A stretch of 64,000 bases of DNA from Chlamydomonas sphaeroides (taxonomy: Eukaryota > Chlorophyta > Chlorophyceae > Chlamydomonadales > Chlamydomonadaceae). The notes below the pieces were generated by a model, which did no database searches, had not been told where the DNA came from, and saw nothing but the letters and a program-made list of their open reading frames with translations. Every line of letters begins with the position of its first letter. Within the stretch, counting starts at the first letter, position 1. Positions 47,511 through 59,267 of this stretch are shown one piece after another. Location of the stretch: positions 1 through 64,000 of the forward strand of contig BDDC01000271.1 of the NCBI GenBank assembly GCA_001662425.1, in the 5' to 3' direction. The position numbers and the translations under genes are program-made.

Positions 47511-48523
47511 GTGTAAGAGCGTTGTGAGCAACGCGGCACGAACGGTGGTAGGCCGACAAACTGCTGTGGATGTAATCCACCTACGAGCGGCAAGTCGAAC
47601 GCACCTGTTGCCGGATTTCGCCTTCAACAGGGCCCGCAGCCACGAGCAGTGGTCCCCCAGAGTGTGCGGAGCACGGCTGGCTGCGGCTGGCCTGGCTCGG
47701 CGCGACTAATATCGCCTGTCGGCTGCAAGGTGCTGTGCCGGCAAGAGCCCGCAGGCCGCCCCCACAAGCCTGTCAGGAAGGAGGTCACAGTATCAGAGTG
47801 AAAGCGCATCCAGGACGTTGATCGCTTGCGCTCGTGCCTTACCCTCGCGACCATCGCAGGGTCTCCAAGACGCCAGCACGCCTGCAGGATGCCCAGGCAG
47901 GCTTAATTGCCACTGCAGAGCCCTCAGCAGGGCGGTGATCCTAATGCGGCAGCTCGGCGTTTGCTTGCCCCTCGTCGGCAAAAAACGACGGCAATAAAGA
48001 TCCGAGCAACCTACCCTAGGACATAATGCTCTGCTTAAGCTATGCTTTGAGGGCACGCGTTTGAGGCTTTGGTGTGAAAGCTTTGAGCTTGCGTTCGCTT
48101 TGCACGATTCCTGAAATTGCGATAAGTGAGAGATGCATGTAAGGTTCCACGGCGGGAATCAAAGCTGTAGACTCTGCGGTGACCGCGGAGACTGTTCGCG
48201 CTTCGCGGGGCTGCATTGGTTTGGCTGACCGTCGCCTTTTTCAGCAACAACTTGCGAGTTGAATGCAATCTTACACTGCCTATCAGCACGGCACTCCAGG
48301 AGCGTGCTGCTTGGCACAAAAGTCTTCCGGAGCATCCATCACATCCTCGCAAGTCAACCCGCGCTGTCTACAGCCTGCGCCGCTCCTACGTAGCAGAGAC
48401 GTGTTTGGTCACTGGAACCTGCACTCCTGCACCCACACGCATTCGCCCAGCCGTTTCCCCTTCCCCCTCAAGCGGAAACCGGCGCACTCAGCAACAACCG
48501 CCGGCTCAGCAGCTCCCATCCCC
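47511..48523. other. Intergenic region
   Basis: About 1 kb with the OPR promoter on the left and the uL2 3' end on the right; a minus-strand TGTAA lies at 48271-48275. No gene seen. Confidence 0.4.
48271..48275 (-). other. TGTAA poly(A) signal, uL2
   Basis: TGTAA on the minus strand 249 bp past the uL2 stop. Confidence 0.3.
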
Positions 48524-50403
48524 TCAACGCTTGCCCGCAGCGGCCTTGGCCGCGCCGCCCTGGCCAATGAGCTTGGCCGCCAGCCGCACCCGCGCTCGCC
48601 ACTTCTTGGCCTGCACGAACTGCTCGATCGTCTGCCCGCGGCATCGCACCAGGATGAACTTGTTGCTGCTCTTGTTGCGCCGGCGCGTGACCTTGCCCTT
48701 GGCGTACACGCCCCAGGGCGAGCACGAAGGGCGGCCGCCGTTGGTGCGGCCACCGTGCGGGTGGTCCACGGGGTTCATGGCAATGCCGCGCACAGATGGC
48801 CGCCAGCCCCGCTTGCGCCGCTCGCCCGCCTTGCCGAAATTGGTCAGCCCGTGCAGGTGGTTGCTGACCTGGCCGATGGTGGCGCGGCAGTCCAGGCTGA
48901 GCAGCCGCGTCTCGCCTGCGCGCCAGCGGGCAGAATGGGAAGCTGTCGTTAGAGGCATGGGCTGCAAGCGTCCGCGGCGGCAGCTGCGTTCGACCAGGCG
49001 CGCGGCCAGCACCCCCGCAACACGCGCCCGTGTCGAGGCGCAGCCCCTCAGTCCGCCGCACGCTGCGGCCCTGCGCCGCCCGCCTATTCCTCCGACTCTC
49101 CGCTGCGTGCACTAGCCGCTCACCGCTAGGCAGCTTGACGACCGCCATGTGCTCCTGCTTGCTCTGGATGACGACCGACGTGTTGGCGGCGCGCGCCAGC
49201 TGGCCGCCGCCGCCCGGCGTCAGCTCCACGCAGTGGCAGGGCACGCCGTTGGGCACCTCGCGCAGCGGCAGCACGTTGCCGGCGCGAACGGGGGCGCCGC
49301 AGCCCGACAGCATCACGTCGCCAGGCTTCATGTCGCCGGGCGCCAGGTGGTAGCGCAGGAAGGGCAGCCGGCCCTCTGCGGCCGGCGGCGGGGACGGGCG
49401 GCGCAGGCAGGCCGGGAGGAGCTTGGCGTGCACCGGCTGGCGTGAGGATGCGTCCAAGTTGGGTTAGAGGCTATGGGTTTGACGGCTCGTTGAGATGCCC
49501 GTGCGCATTGCCCTGCGGCCCCATGTTCAGTGGTCGCCCCCAGTGCCCATGACGTGCAGCTGCACCCAAGCGCACACAGCCACAGGACGGCCCCTCTTCA
49601 CTGAGCGGCATGGCAGCCACCGTTGCCTGGCCCGCACCTGGCGAGTACTTGACGAGCGCCAGCCAGCCGGAGCGGTTGGGGTCGGCCTCCAGCCGCTGCA
49701 CCACCCCCGGCAGCCCGTCCACATCGCGCCGGCTGTAGTCTACATCACGGATGACCTGCAATGGCAGGCGGGGAGGGAGGAAGCGAAGGCAAGGCGCACA
49801 CGGGCGAGAGACAGCCGTGAGCTGGGGCTGCAGCCGTGAAGGAGGCGGGAGCGGAGCACGGCGGCAGGGGCCCAGGCGGGCCGGCGGGGAGCAAGGGTCG
49901 GCCGCACGGGGCTGTTGGCGGCAGCTCGGCAGCAGCAGGTCCAGGCCCCCAGCAGCGTGAGAGTGCATAAAAATGCCGAGCTGCCGACCGTGAAGCACAG
50001 CTCCGCCCGGTGGCCCGCTGCGCCCGTCCCTTGAGCGGCATCTGTGGAGGCCGCACCTTGGCGTTGCCCCCGCCGCGGTGCCGCGTGGTGATGCGGCCCG
50101 TGGTGGCGCTGCGGCCGCCCGTCTTGTGCACGGGCGTGGACAGCGACGGCACGGGCGGGCCCGCGTACACGCCCAGCTGCTCGTAGTCGATGGTAATCTT
50201 GTGGCGCGTTCCGGGCGTCTGGGGCCTCCAGTAGATTAGGCCTGGGCGCCGAGGCATGGGATTGCCGCAAGGGGAAAAAAGTGGATGAAGCAAGCATGTG
50301 GAGCTGGCCTGTCGTCGATCAGGCGTTTCCGGCAAGGGGCATGGGCCTCACCTGCCATGGGCGCCGCCTTCTTGACTTTGTAGGTGTACTTGGAGCGCAC
50401 CAT
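48524..50403 (-). CDS. Ribosomal protein uL2, mitochondrial type
   Basis: Large-subunit protein at the peptidyl-transferase centre. Exons: 50403-50352, 50241-50057, 49755-49638, 49375-49124, 48915-48524; 332 aa in phase. Bacterial-type uL2 blocks occur in order: [71 protein letters not shown], then the highly conserved [10 protein letters not shown] loop and [14 protein letters not shown]. The DHPHGG His is the one needed for peptidyl-transferase assembly in bacteria. Plastid uL2 is usually plastid-encoded in green algae, so a nuclear bacterial-type gene points to the mitochondrion (inference). The predicted start gives only ~20 residues ([16 protein letters not shown]) before the conserved part, short for a presequence; an upstream exon cannot be excluded. 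Confidence 0.88.
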
Positions 50404-51332
50404 TGCAAGCAGGCCGCCTGGCGGACCAGGATTGGGGAGGGCGCGGGTGTCGGGGTGGGTGCGTGCGGCGCCTCAGCACGTGCCCCAGTGCTTCTAGCGC
50501 TGGCCTGCGGCGCCCCCGGGCGCGCATGTCGAGGCAGCTGCGTGAGGCGCCCCAGAGCGCGCCAGGGTCTTCCAGCCCCCAAGCGCGTCCTGCGTCTTTC
50601 AGTGCTGGCCTGTGGTGCCCCGTGGTTTGACTGCCGCCCACTCACCAGACTCCTGCAGGAGCTGGCTGGCAGCAAACATCGTTCCGCTGGTGCTTGGCGC
50701 GGCAAGCTGCTCCTGCGGCCGGGGGTGCCCCCGGCGTGCGTGCCGGTTAGCAGGTGGCGGACAACCGCATGCGTGGCCCAGAGCTTGGCGCGCGACCTGC
50801 CACATCTCACCACAGCGCTACCGGCATGCTTGGAGGCCACGCTGGCACAAGCCTGCGCCAATCGGCGCAGCATCGCGCCGATGTGCAAGCCCTGTTTGTG
50901 CCTCTACGGATTGCAGTCAGAAGGATCGCATCCTACAAGAGCTCGCTTATGCAGTGGGCTACACAGGCGGACCGTGCGGCAGGACACAAGTCGCGGCGAG
51001 GAACGCTGTCGTGCAGACTGTGGTCAGTGTGCGGGGATTGCGGGACTCCTATATGTACTCTAGGGTAATCGGTATGGATGCGCAAAGCACGAAAGCAGCA
51101 AGTGCATGTCAATGGCGCTCGCATGGGGTTCGTGAGCAGCAAGCCAGCCCAAGCTCACTCCTACATAACTATAGCAAGAGAAACACCAACCCACGGACAT
51201 TGTCGCGCAGGCACGCGTCTCTGAGTCAACCAAGCGAGTCGCGATCGTGCAGACGTCCCAACTGTACCCTCGATAGTCCGCTGAGGTTGCAGGAGCACCT
51301 GAAGTGTCTATTTGACCTTTCAGCGCGGCACG
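50404..51332. promoter_or_regulatory. Divergent intergenic region, uL2 / DNAJC17-like
   Basis: 929 bp between two start codons pointing apart. The right half is AT-richer. No coding frame or clear core promoter was recognised. Confidence 0.35.
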
Positions 51333-54061
51333 ATGTTGGACGAGAAGAAGAATGCATACGCAATTATGGAGCTGGAGCCTAGTCCTGACCTGGACGAAGC
51401 AGCCATCAAGAAGGTGGGCTGGGGCTGCTTTTGGGGATGGCTGAATCGGCGCGGCTGTGAAGGCGTTCTTCAAGACTGGTCTGAAGCGCCGGCGTCTCCT
51501 GTGCCCCACACCCCCCGGCTCCCCGGCCCAAATCCGCGCAGGCCTACCGTCGCCTTGCCATTGTTAAGCACCCCGACAAGAACCGCGACAACCCTAACGC
51601 CGGTAAAGGCAGTGGCTCATCCAACCTGGCGCCTTGTGCCCGGTCAGAGCTTGGCAGCATGCCCACAACTGCTCGCGGCCTGCTCCGTGCTCCGTGTCCT
51701 GCGCCTGTCTGCAGCCGAGGAGTTCAATGAGCTCGAGCAGGCGTACCGCCTGTTGCTGGACAAAAACGCCAAGGGCGCGCTGGATGACCTGCTCAGGTGG
51801 GGTCGGGGCTCGGGGGTGCTTGTCACAGGCTGGACGCTGCCACGGCGCGGCACAGCGGCAGGGGCTCCAGTGGCTCCCTTAGGCGCTGGGTGGTTGCAAG
51901 GCCGGTGCCATGGCGGCAGGTGCCGCGGGCGCTATTTGGCGAATCTAGCGATCGGCCAGCTGCCCGGCGAGACCCTGAGCCGCTGAGGCTGCTGCCCCGC
52001 GCCCGGCGCTTCGTTTGACAGGGCACAGGCGCAGCGCGCGGCGCGGGAGTCTGTGGTCAGCGACAAGCGGCGAAAGATGCGGCAGGACCTGGAGCGCAGG
52101 GAGAGGCAGGTGCGGCTTGGGGCCAGCTCGGCCGTCGCAAGGGGCTCTCCTAAGGCGCGTATGCAACGCTCGCGGGCCACGTCGCGGCATGCGAGCCTCG
52201 GGGAGGCGAGGCTGCCGTGCAGTCAAGTGCCATGGTGAGGTGTGTGACGGCAGTTGACGGAGCGACATTGCCTCTTGATGCGACTCTGATGTACACCCAG
52301 GCCACCGGCGAGCGCAACGAGGAGGAGCTAGCGCGGCAGCGGCTCAAGGTGGGGCGCGGGCCAGCGGGGCTGCAGCGGCCGCGGGCGAGCCGGGGCTGCT
52401 GCGGGGACGCCACCCCTCGCGGCTCTTCGCCGCCAACAGCTGGGAATGCGAGGCGCCGGCCACGTGGCTGGTGGAGGGCCCACAGAGCCTCGTGGGCTCG
52501 CCGGCAGGCCCTGGCGCGGCGGCAACGCGTGCGGCAGCCGGTGGCGGCGGCTGCGTCAAGGGCTTTCAAGGGCCCCAGTAGCCCCAAGCGAAGCCCTGCC
52601 ACGGCCTCGCGCCTCCGTTGCCCGCACCCCACCGCACCCCACCGCACCCCACCGCACGCTGCCAGGTGGAGCTGGAACGGCTGCGGCGCAAGGCCGAGGA
52701 GGAGGAGATGCGCCAGCGGCGGCAGGCGGCGGAGCTGTCCGCGGCCATCGCCGCGCAGCGCATGGTGGCGGCGGGCGGGCCCAGCGCGCCGGCGGCCGCC
52801 ATGGGCGCGGACGGCGCGCCCAGCACCTCTGGCGCCGACGGCGGCGCGGCCTCGGGCGCAGTGCAGGCGCAGCTCCGGCGCACGCTCAAGGTGGGGTGCG
52901 GCGAGTGGGGACCAGGGGGCCGACTGGGCGCCGGGTCGGTGGCAGCGGCGCAAGGCGGCTGGCGCGAAGACAGGAGGCGGTGGCAGCAGCCTGCATTGGA
53001 CGGCCCGGGCAGGCGGGGTGTCGGGGCTGCCAACAGCCCGGGCGCGTGGGTGTAGCCGCCTTGTGGCGGCATCTACCGAACCGCGTCCCACGCTCCCACC
53101 CGCTTGGCACCCCGCGGCAGGTGACGTGGGACCCCGCCTGCCGCGAGTACAGCAGTGAGGAGCTGCGCGCCATCTTTGCGGCATTCGGTGATGGCGTGCA
53201 GGTGCGGCCCGGGCATGCTCCTGCACGCCCTTCGTCGCCGTCCGTGACCTGCAGAGGGCGTCGTTGTACACGATGTGTTCTGCCCCCTGTGCACCGCGCT
53301 TCCCTCGGCCTGCTCCTCTGGCCGTTCTGCCGGCCCTGGTACCTCACCCCGCCCTCCTCCTCGTCCACCTCCTCCGTCCTCCACCCTCCCCTCTCCGGCA
53401 GGACGTGGTGCTCCGCGACCGCAAGAAGAAGCGCAAGGCCACCGCGCTGGTGGTGATGGCCTCGGAGGCCGCCGCCGCGGCGGCGGGCGAGGCGGTGTGC
53501 GGCGACCCCTCCGAGCCGCTGCTGGTCATGCCGCTGGTGGCGGACCTGGGCGCAGACAACGACGGAGTGGGCCGCAGCGAGGAGCGCCACGGCGGCGGAG
53601 GCAGCGGGAGAGCGGCGGGGCCCGGGCAGGGGGAAGGGGTGGGCGAGGATGGGTTGCTGCCACGCGGCGGGCCGACAGCGGGGCCCGGGCCGGGCTCGGC
53701 GGCGGCGGCGCTCCTGCAGCGGCCGGCGCGGCTACCGGACATGCCGGCGGGCCGGCCGCTGTTTCCGGGTGCCAAGCCGTCGTTTCCGGCGTATGCTGCG
53801 CCGCCGGCGGGGGCTGGGGCGGCGTCGGGCGGCGGCGCGTCGTTGTTTCCGGGGGCGGGCACGGGGCCGGGGCGACCCGCGTTTCCGGCTGGAGTGGGCG
53901 GCGCGACGTCGTTTCCTTCGTGGCAGGCGGCCGGTGCTGGTGGGGGTGGGAAGTCGGGCGGGAGCGGCGGCGGCAGCTTCGAGGATGAGGTGCTGGAGAA
54001 GATGCGGCGAAGGGCGGCGGCACGGCAAGCGGCGGCTGAGCAGGAGCAGGAGGCCACGTGA
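51333..54061 (+). CDS. DNAJC17: DnaJ homologue subfamily C member 17-like (J domain + RRM)
   Basis: DNAJC17 and yeast Cwf23 are Hsp70 co-chaperones linked to the spliceosome. Exons: 51333-51413, 51542-51602, 51715-51796, 52022-52109, 52301-52348, 52666-52890, 53121-53201, 53402-54061; 441 aa with phase kept. J domain at about 5-72: YAIMELEPSPDLDEAAIKKAYRRL, the diagnostic HPD at 37-39, then EEFNELEQAYRLLLD. A charged coiled coil follows (about 80-150, RRKMRQDLERRERQ, EELARQRLKVELERLRRKAEEEEMRQRR). An RRM-like domain spans about 196-250 (VTWDPACREYSSEELRAIF, DVVLRDRKKKRKATALVVM). The C-terminal third is Gly/Ala/Pro-rich with repeated LFPG/FPA motifs and ends FEDEVLEKMRRRAAARQ, as DNAJC17 proteins do. 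Confidence 0.9.
52623..52658 (+). repeat. 10-bp tandem repeat, about 3.5 copies
   Basis: CGCACCCCAC repeats just before the exon 6 acceptor of the DNAJC17-like gene, in place of its pyrimidine tract. Confidence 0.7.
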
Positions 54062-54429
54062 TCGGGCTCTGACTGGGCCAGGGAGGTGCTGCGGGTCGAG
54101 GACGGCACGCTGCTGGGTGTGAAGGATGGGGCCCCCTGGTGTGAAGCTACTGCGGCAACGACCCACGGGCCTCTCAGCTCGCCGCAGCGCAGGCGTCTTC
54201 CCCCGCGCACCCTGGTGCCTATTAACTAGCGACAGCGATGGGCTTGCGTATCAAGGGGAACCACGCTTTTCGCGGACACCTCAACTCGCTGTCCTTCATA
54301 GCAGCGAAGCGTTGCTATCTGCGTGCACCACTTTCATCCACTTGATATATTTCAATCTTGAGACGAGGCACTGGCGCGACGTGCAGCCGCTCGCGACCTT
54401 GCTGACGTTGTTGCCTTCCGCTCTCCAGC
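54062..54429. other. Tandem spacer
   Basis: 368 bp between two same-strand genes. The right part is AT-rich (CTTGATATATTTCAATCTTG at 54341-54360), which may be the core promoter of the epimerase gene. Confidence 0.35.
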
Positions 54430-57400
54430 ATGGACAGCCTGGAAAGGGTGACCCTCAAAACTGCTGGAGTAAGAGGCGTTGCGATCGCGTGCCTCGCTGC
54501 CGGCAGCGTGCGCGTGCAAGTAGGTCTTGCATTGATGGGTGTTGCGCGACTTCACCAGCTGTCCGCCGGGCGCAGGGCACGGCGGAGGTGTCCCTGTACG
54601 CTGGGCACCTGGTGTCGTGGCGCAACGCTGAGGGGCAGGTGCGCTGGAGTGGTGGGCGCCACGAAACGCCCGTGGCCCCGGCCTGGTCTCTCCAAGCGTC
54701 TCCTGGTCCCCATCACCGCCCAACGCCACACGCGGCGGCGTGCCCCCGTGTCCGTGCCCCGCCAGACCCGCCCCCCGCTCCACTAATCAGCTCATGCCAT
54801 GTTACGCATTGCCTTTCCCAATCCCGCTCGGCTTGCCTCGAGCTGTGCGCCCCTCTGCTGCAGCTCGCCGCCCTCTCCCCCTGTCCCAGCGGGCCCCGGC
54901 CCCGCAGGACGACTTGCCAGTCAACCCTACTATGCCCTGTTTGGTGCTCTACTCTCCGCAACGCTACCCGCTCTTTGCGCTGCAGCTTTTCCACATAGCC
55001 AACCTTCGCGCCCACAACCCTGAGCGCCCTCGTCTCCCGCTGGCGCCCCCTCTCCTCCCCTCCCCCATCTCCCCACACCTTGCGACCGCCTTTGCCAACC
55101 TCCTCTTCCCACCCACCAACCGGCGTGCCCTCCTGCGCCTTCCCCGCTTGTGGCGGCCCCTCCGCCACCCTCCCCTTCCCTTCCCCTTCCCTTATTGATC
55201 CCGCAGGACTACCTGTTCATGAGCCGCAATGCGGTGTTCACGCCGCCCAAGGCCATCCGCGGCGGCGTGCCCATCTGCTTCCCACAGGTGGGCGCCGCAC
55301 TGCACTCAGCGCACCAGCAGACGCAGGCAGGACGCACGCAAGGCTCGTGCACCCAGCGCCCTGGCACGCGCGAGCACGCGGCCGGTTCAGAGACACTCGC
55401 GAACGCGCTAACGAACGGCCGGTCCGGGCCATTAGGGTAGGTCAGCATAGCGTAAGGCAGCCTGCCGTTGTCAACCCTACGACTAGGCGTTGACACGGCG
55501 ACGCGGACCTACACGCGGATCGGCAGCTGCGACGACAGGCGGTGAAGGGTGGGGTTTCTGCAGCTTTGGGCCCTAGTTTCTGGTTCGGTTCGCGAATGAC
55601 TAGTTCGCTACCCCCTCGGTACCTCGCCCTGGCAGCGGCGGCGGCCATGCTGCCGCATCCAGCTGCCTGCTGCGAGGCAGCACGGGCACCCCACCCCACG
55701 CCCGCGCCGCACGGCAGCCTTGCTCAACGGCTGCTTGCCCCTCCCCCCATGCCCCACCTCGACACGCGCCACGACCCACGCCGCTGCCGCCGCAGTTCAG
55801 CAACTTCGGCCCCCTGGCGCAGCAGCATGGCTTTGTGCGCAACCGGCAGTGGACGGTGGAGGAGCGCAGCGAGTGGGCCGTCACCCTGGTGGGCCACGGG
55901 GGGATGGGCGGGGGAACTCCTGCCCCGGCGCAGGGCCGCAGGTGGGCACGTCTTGAGGCCCTCCACATCAGCCCCGCCCTGCGGCGCCCCAAACCCGCCC
56001 GCCCTGCCTGCTGCCGAAGTCCCAAGCCCAGTGAGTGCTCCACGGCCAGCCCATGTGTCGGACCCCGGAGCCGCCCATCTCCCTGGGCCCGCGCGCCCTG
56101 GGCATTCCCCCAACCACCAGCCTCGTCTGTTTCCCTCGTTGCCCCCACACCGACCTCTGCACCGCGCCTGCTGCCCTGCTCAACCACCCCGCCCAGTCCC
56201 TGACCTACGACGGCACCGAGTTCCCCGACTACCCGCACCCCTTCAAGCTGTCCACCCGGGTGGAGCTGTGCGACGACACGCTGGAGCAGCACCTCACCGT
56301 CACCAACACGGGTGGGGCCGGGCGGGGTGGGGCAGGCGGCAGGGCATGGCGTGGTCACAGACGCAGACGGGGGTGCGGAGCGAGGCAGCGGCAGGGGCCA
56401 GGGCGTGGAGCAGTGGCGTGGCATGCTTGGGACCACCGGCGGGAGCGGGGGGCACGGCGCCACGAGCAGTAATTCACTGGACACCGTTCTTTCATGCTCA
56501 GTCAATCAATTGATGCCGGCATGGTCCGGCATGGGCCGGCATGGCCGCAGTCGCCCTGGAACCTGGCCGCGGCCTGGCTCCGGCCCTGACCATGCCCGGC
56601 GCCCCCTTCCCCGCCCGCCACTGCCCGCACGTCAGGCACGGACGCGCTGCCCTTCACTGCGGCGCTGCACACCTACTATTCCGTCAGCGACATCGCCAAC
56701 GTGACCGTGGAGGGCCTGCAGGTGGGGGGCTTGGCTGCGTAGGGCGGGGCGCAGGAGGGGCGGGCCGTGTTGGGACTCGGGCTGCGCTGCCGGCCACCAT
56801 CTGCCTGACCTGACCAGTTGGCTCAACGTGGCTGGCCGCCACCTGGCAGCGCAACACGCACGCACCCGCTCACCGGTCCGCACCCTGCGCCTGGGCCCTT
56901 GACCTGCATTGCAGCAGCCTCAGCCGATGGAGCCCATACCTCACTTGGCCTGCGCCGCCTTTGGCAAGGAGCCTAGGGCGAAGCACACAGAACTGCTTCC
57001 CGCCCCTCCCTGCCTGCCTGCCTCCCCACAGGGCCTGCGCTACCTGGACAACGCCGACGCGCGGGTGGAGAAGGGCGAGGAGGGGCCCAGCGTGTCTTTC
57101 CCCGGCGAGGTGGACCGCATCTACATCAGGGCGCCCGACGTCATCAAGGTAGGTGGGGCGGCCCGGGCCCGCCGGCCGCATGTGCGCGAAGGCAGCTCCT
57201 CACGGCCTGCAGCCCCAAGTCAGCTGCGAAGGCAGTTAGCAGAGCTCTGCTGCTCACGATACCGATGCCGTGATAGGGATCGGCTTCCTGCCGGCGCCTC
57301 GGCTGCGGCTGCTTTGCAATGCAGCTCCTGCGGCGCTGGCCACCCAATAGGGCAATCCCTGCTCCCTGGCAATCCCTGCTCCCTGGCAATCCCTGCTCCC

Positions 57401-57900
57401 TGGTGCCTTTCCCCCAGATCACGGACTCTGGCGCGCCCGGCGGACCGCGCACCTACGAGGTCCGCAAGCGCGGCTTCCCGGACGCCATCGTATGGAACCC
57501 CGCCAAGGAAAAGGTGGGGGCCGGAGGGCGGCGGCGGAGGCTCAAGGCCCCACATACGAATCAGCTGCCAAGGCGGGGTTGCAAGCCCGGCCGGATGTGG
57601 TGGACGTCGGAGGGGGGCGCGGTGGCAGGGCGGCCGACAACAGCCCAGGCCTTCGCAGCGCCGCCCGCCGCACATGACACACGCTCTCTCCCAACCACCC
57701 CCTGCCTGCCTGGCTGCCTGCTCGCGCAGGGCGGCGCCATGGCTGACCTGGGGGACCCCGAGTGGCGCCGCATGGTGTGCCTGGAGCCGGCCGTGGTGGT
57801 GAGCGACCCGCCGCAGCTGGCCCAGGGAGCCTCCTGGACCGCGGCGCAGAGCATGCGGGTGCACCGGGCGGCCGGGGCTGCCGCGGGGGCGGCGCTGTGA
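54430..57900 (+). CDS. Glucose-6-phosphate 1-epimerase
   Basis: Interconverts alpha and beta anomers of hexose 6-phosphates (EC 5.1.3.15; aldose-1-epimerase fold, YeaD/YMR099C group), probably in the cytosol. Exons: 54430-54468, 54576-54638, 55207-55287, 55796-55888, 56197-56311, 56636-56721, 57032-57148, 57418-57513, 57730-57900; 286 aa, close to the family's usual ~290-310, all junctions in phase. Family blocks: LYAGHLVSWRNAEG, PPKAIRGGVPICFPQFSNFG, QQHGFVRNRQW with His72, TAALHTYYSVSD with the second catalytic His142, VDRIYI, IVWNPAKEK, and MVCLEPAVV with the catalytic Glu249. No targeting sequence is visible. Intron 7 carries a 17-bp tandem repeat. Confidence 0.92.
57353..57403 (+). repeat. 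17-bp tandem repeat, 3 copies
   Basis: CAATCCCTGCTCCCTGG repeated three times exactly, just before the exon 8 acceptor of the epimerase gene. Confidence 0.9.
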
Positions 57901-58194
57901 GGCGTTGGGTGGAGGCGTGGGAAGGTAGGAAGGGAGGTAGGGAGGGAGTGAGAGGGCGGCCGGGATGGATGCGGAGGGGCAGGAGGAGGCGGTGGTGGTG
58001 GTGGCGGTGGCGGTGGCGGGGCACGACGGCGCAAGGGGGCGTGGGCGGGGCTCGGTCTGGTGGAGGGGTGCGGGCAAAAGCTCTCCCGTGGAGGGATGGG
58101 CGGCGCTGGACGGGCCGGTACGTCGAGGCTATGGGCGAGGGCCGGCAGGTGGTGTGGAGCATGGGCAAGCGCCTGGACACGCCCATGCCGCACC

Positions 58195-58199
58195 TGTAA
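58195..58199 (+). other. TGTAA poly(A) signal, epimerase
   Basis: TGTAA 295 bp past the epimerase stop. Confidence 0.3.
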
Positions 58200-59231
58200 A
58201 GTGGCGGAATACCGCCGATCGTCCCTCGCGCGGCCGTGCCGCTACGGCAAGAGTGTCAGGCTCCACAAAGGACGCCAAAGCCGAAAGCATGGCAGCCCGC
58301 CGGGCCACGAGCCACGCGCGAGGCACGCTTCGCTGCAGCAGGGGGGCGGGGGCAGCGTCGCATCCTGCTGGCTGGCTTGGGTACGGTTGATGTACAGGCT
58401 GTGCTGTAGCTTACATTCGCCATCCTTCCGCAGGAGGTCTGACAGTGTCGCGGCCGCTTCGCCACATCAGCCAACAAAATGCAACAAACCCCTGGCTAGC
58501 AATTTGCTGGCACGGCCACACAGACGGCCACATGCCCTATCTAGCGCGCCCCGTCGCAACCATTGGCGCGCACGGGGCTTAGTGACTAGGCACGACCGCT
58601 AGGCGGCGGACGGATACGTGATTATTTGGCAGCACAGGCAATCAAGGGCGGTGGCGCAGCAATTGCTGGGCCGCCCCGCCGCCGCCATCAGCACAATGAA
58701 CCCTACATGAAACGGCACATAAACTCCTAACGTGACACTCGGTGTCACTCCGCTACGCATGGGCAGGCCCACGAGAGAAGCCCGACAAGGGCGGCGCCTT
58801 TGAAACGATGGTTGCATGAATGAGTACGGAGGCAAGCCCGCCTGCCAAGGCCGAGCGCCGGGCAGGCAAGGCCGCCACGCAGACGGTCGATCTTGGGGTG
58901 CCCGGCCTCCTGGCCCACGCACCAGCAAGCGCAGTGAGCTCAGTCCAGCATCACCCCACGGCTTGGGGCGGGCCGCGGGCCCAGCCCCACGCTACACATA
59001 CAACGACCGATTGACACACACGCGACTCATACGGCCCATTGCGTCAACATTCGCAACGAACAGGCGCTTGAAATGGATGTAAGGTACCGGTAATAGATGC
59101 CGGGGCGGAGGCGGCGGCGGTGGAGACGAGGATGCCGCCGCCGGGGGCCCTTTGCTAGCTAGCATCGATCAGCCAGCTCAGGACCCAAAGGAGTCTTGTC
59201 CGCACCGCCCTAGTCGTCGCATGGCACCAGG

Positions 59232-59267
59232 TATGCCTGGTATGCCTGGTATGCCTGGTATGCCTGG
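59232..59267 (+). repeat. 9-bp tandem repeat, 4 copies
   Basis: TATGCCTGG repeated four times without change, in non-coding DNA. Confidence 0.95.

Noticed and set aside
46179..47627. Earlier start for the OPR gene at 47627
   Set aside because: The codon there is TTG; the ATG at 47510 is the first in frame.
57901..58199. Extension of the epimerase reading frame or a small downstream gene ending near 58199
   Set aside because: The stop at 57900 follows a complete family domain, and the downstream frames are Gly/Arg low complexity with no splice logic.
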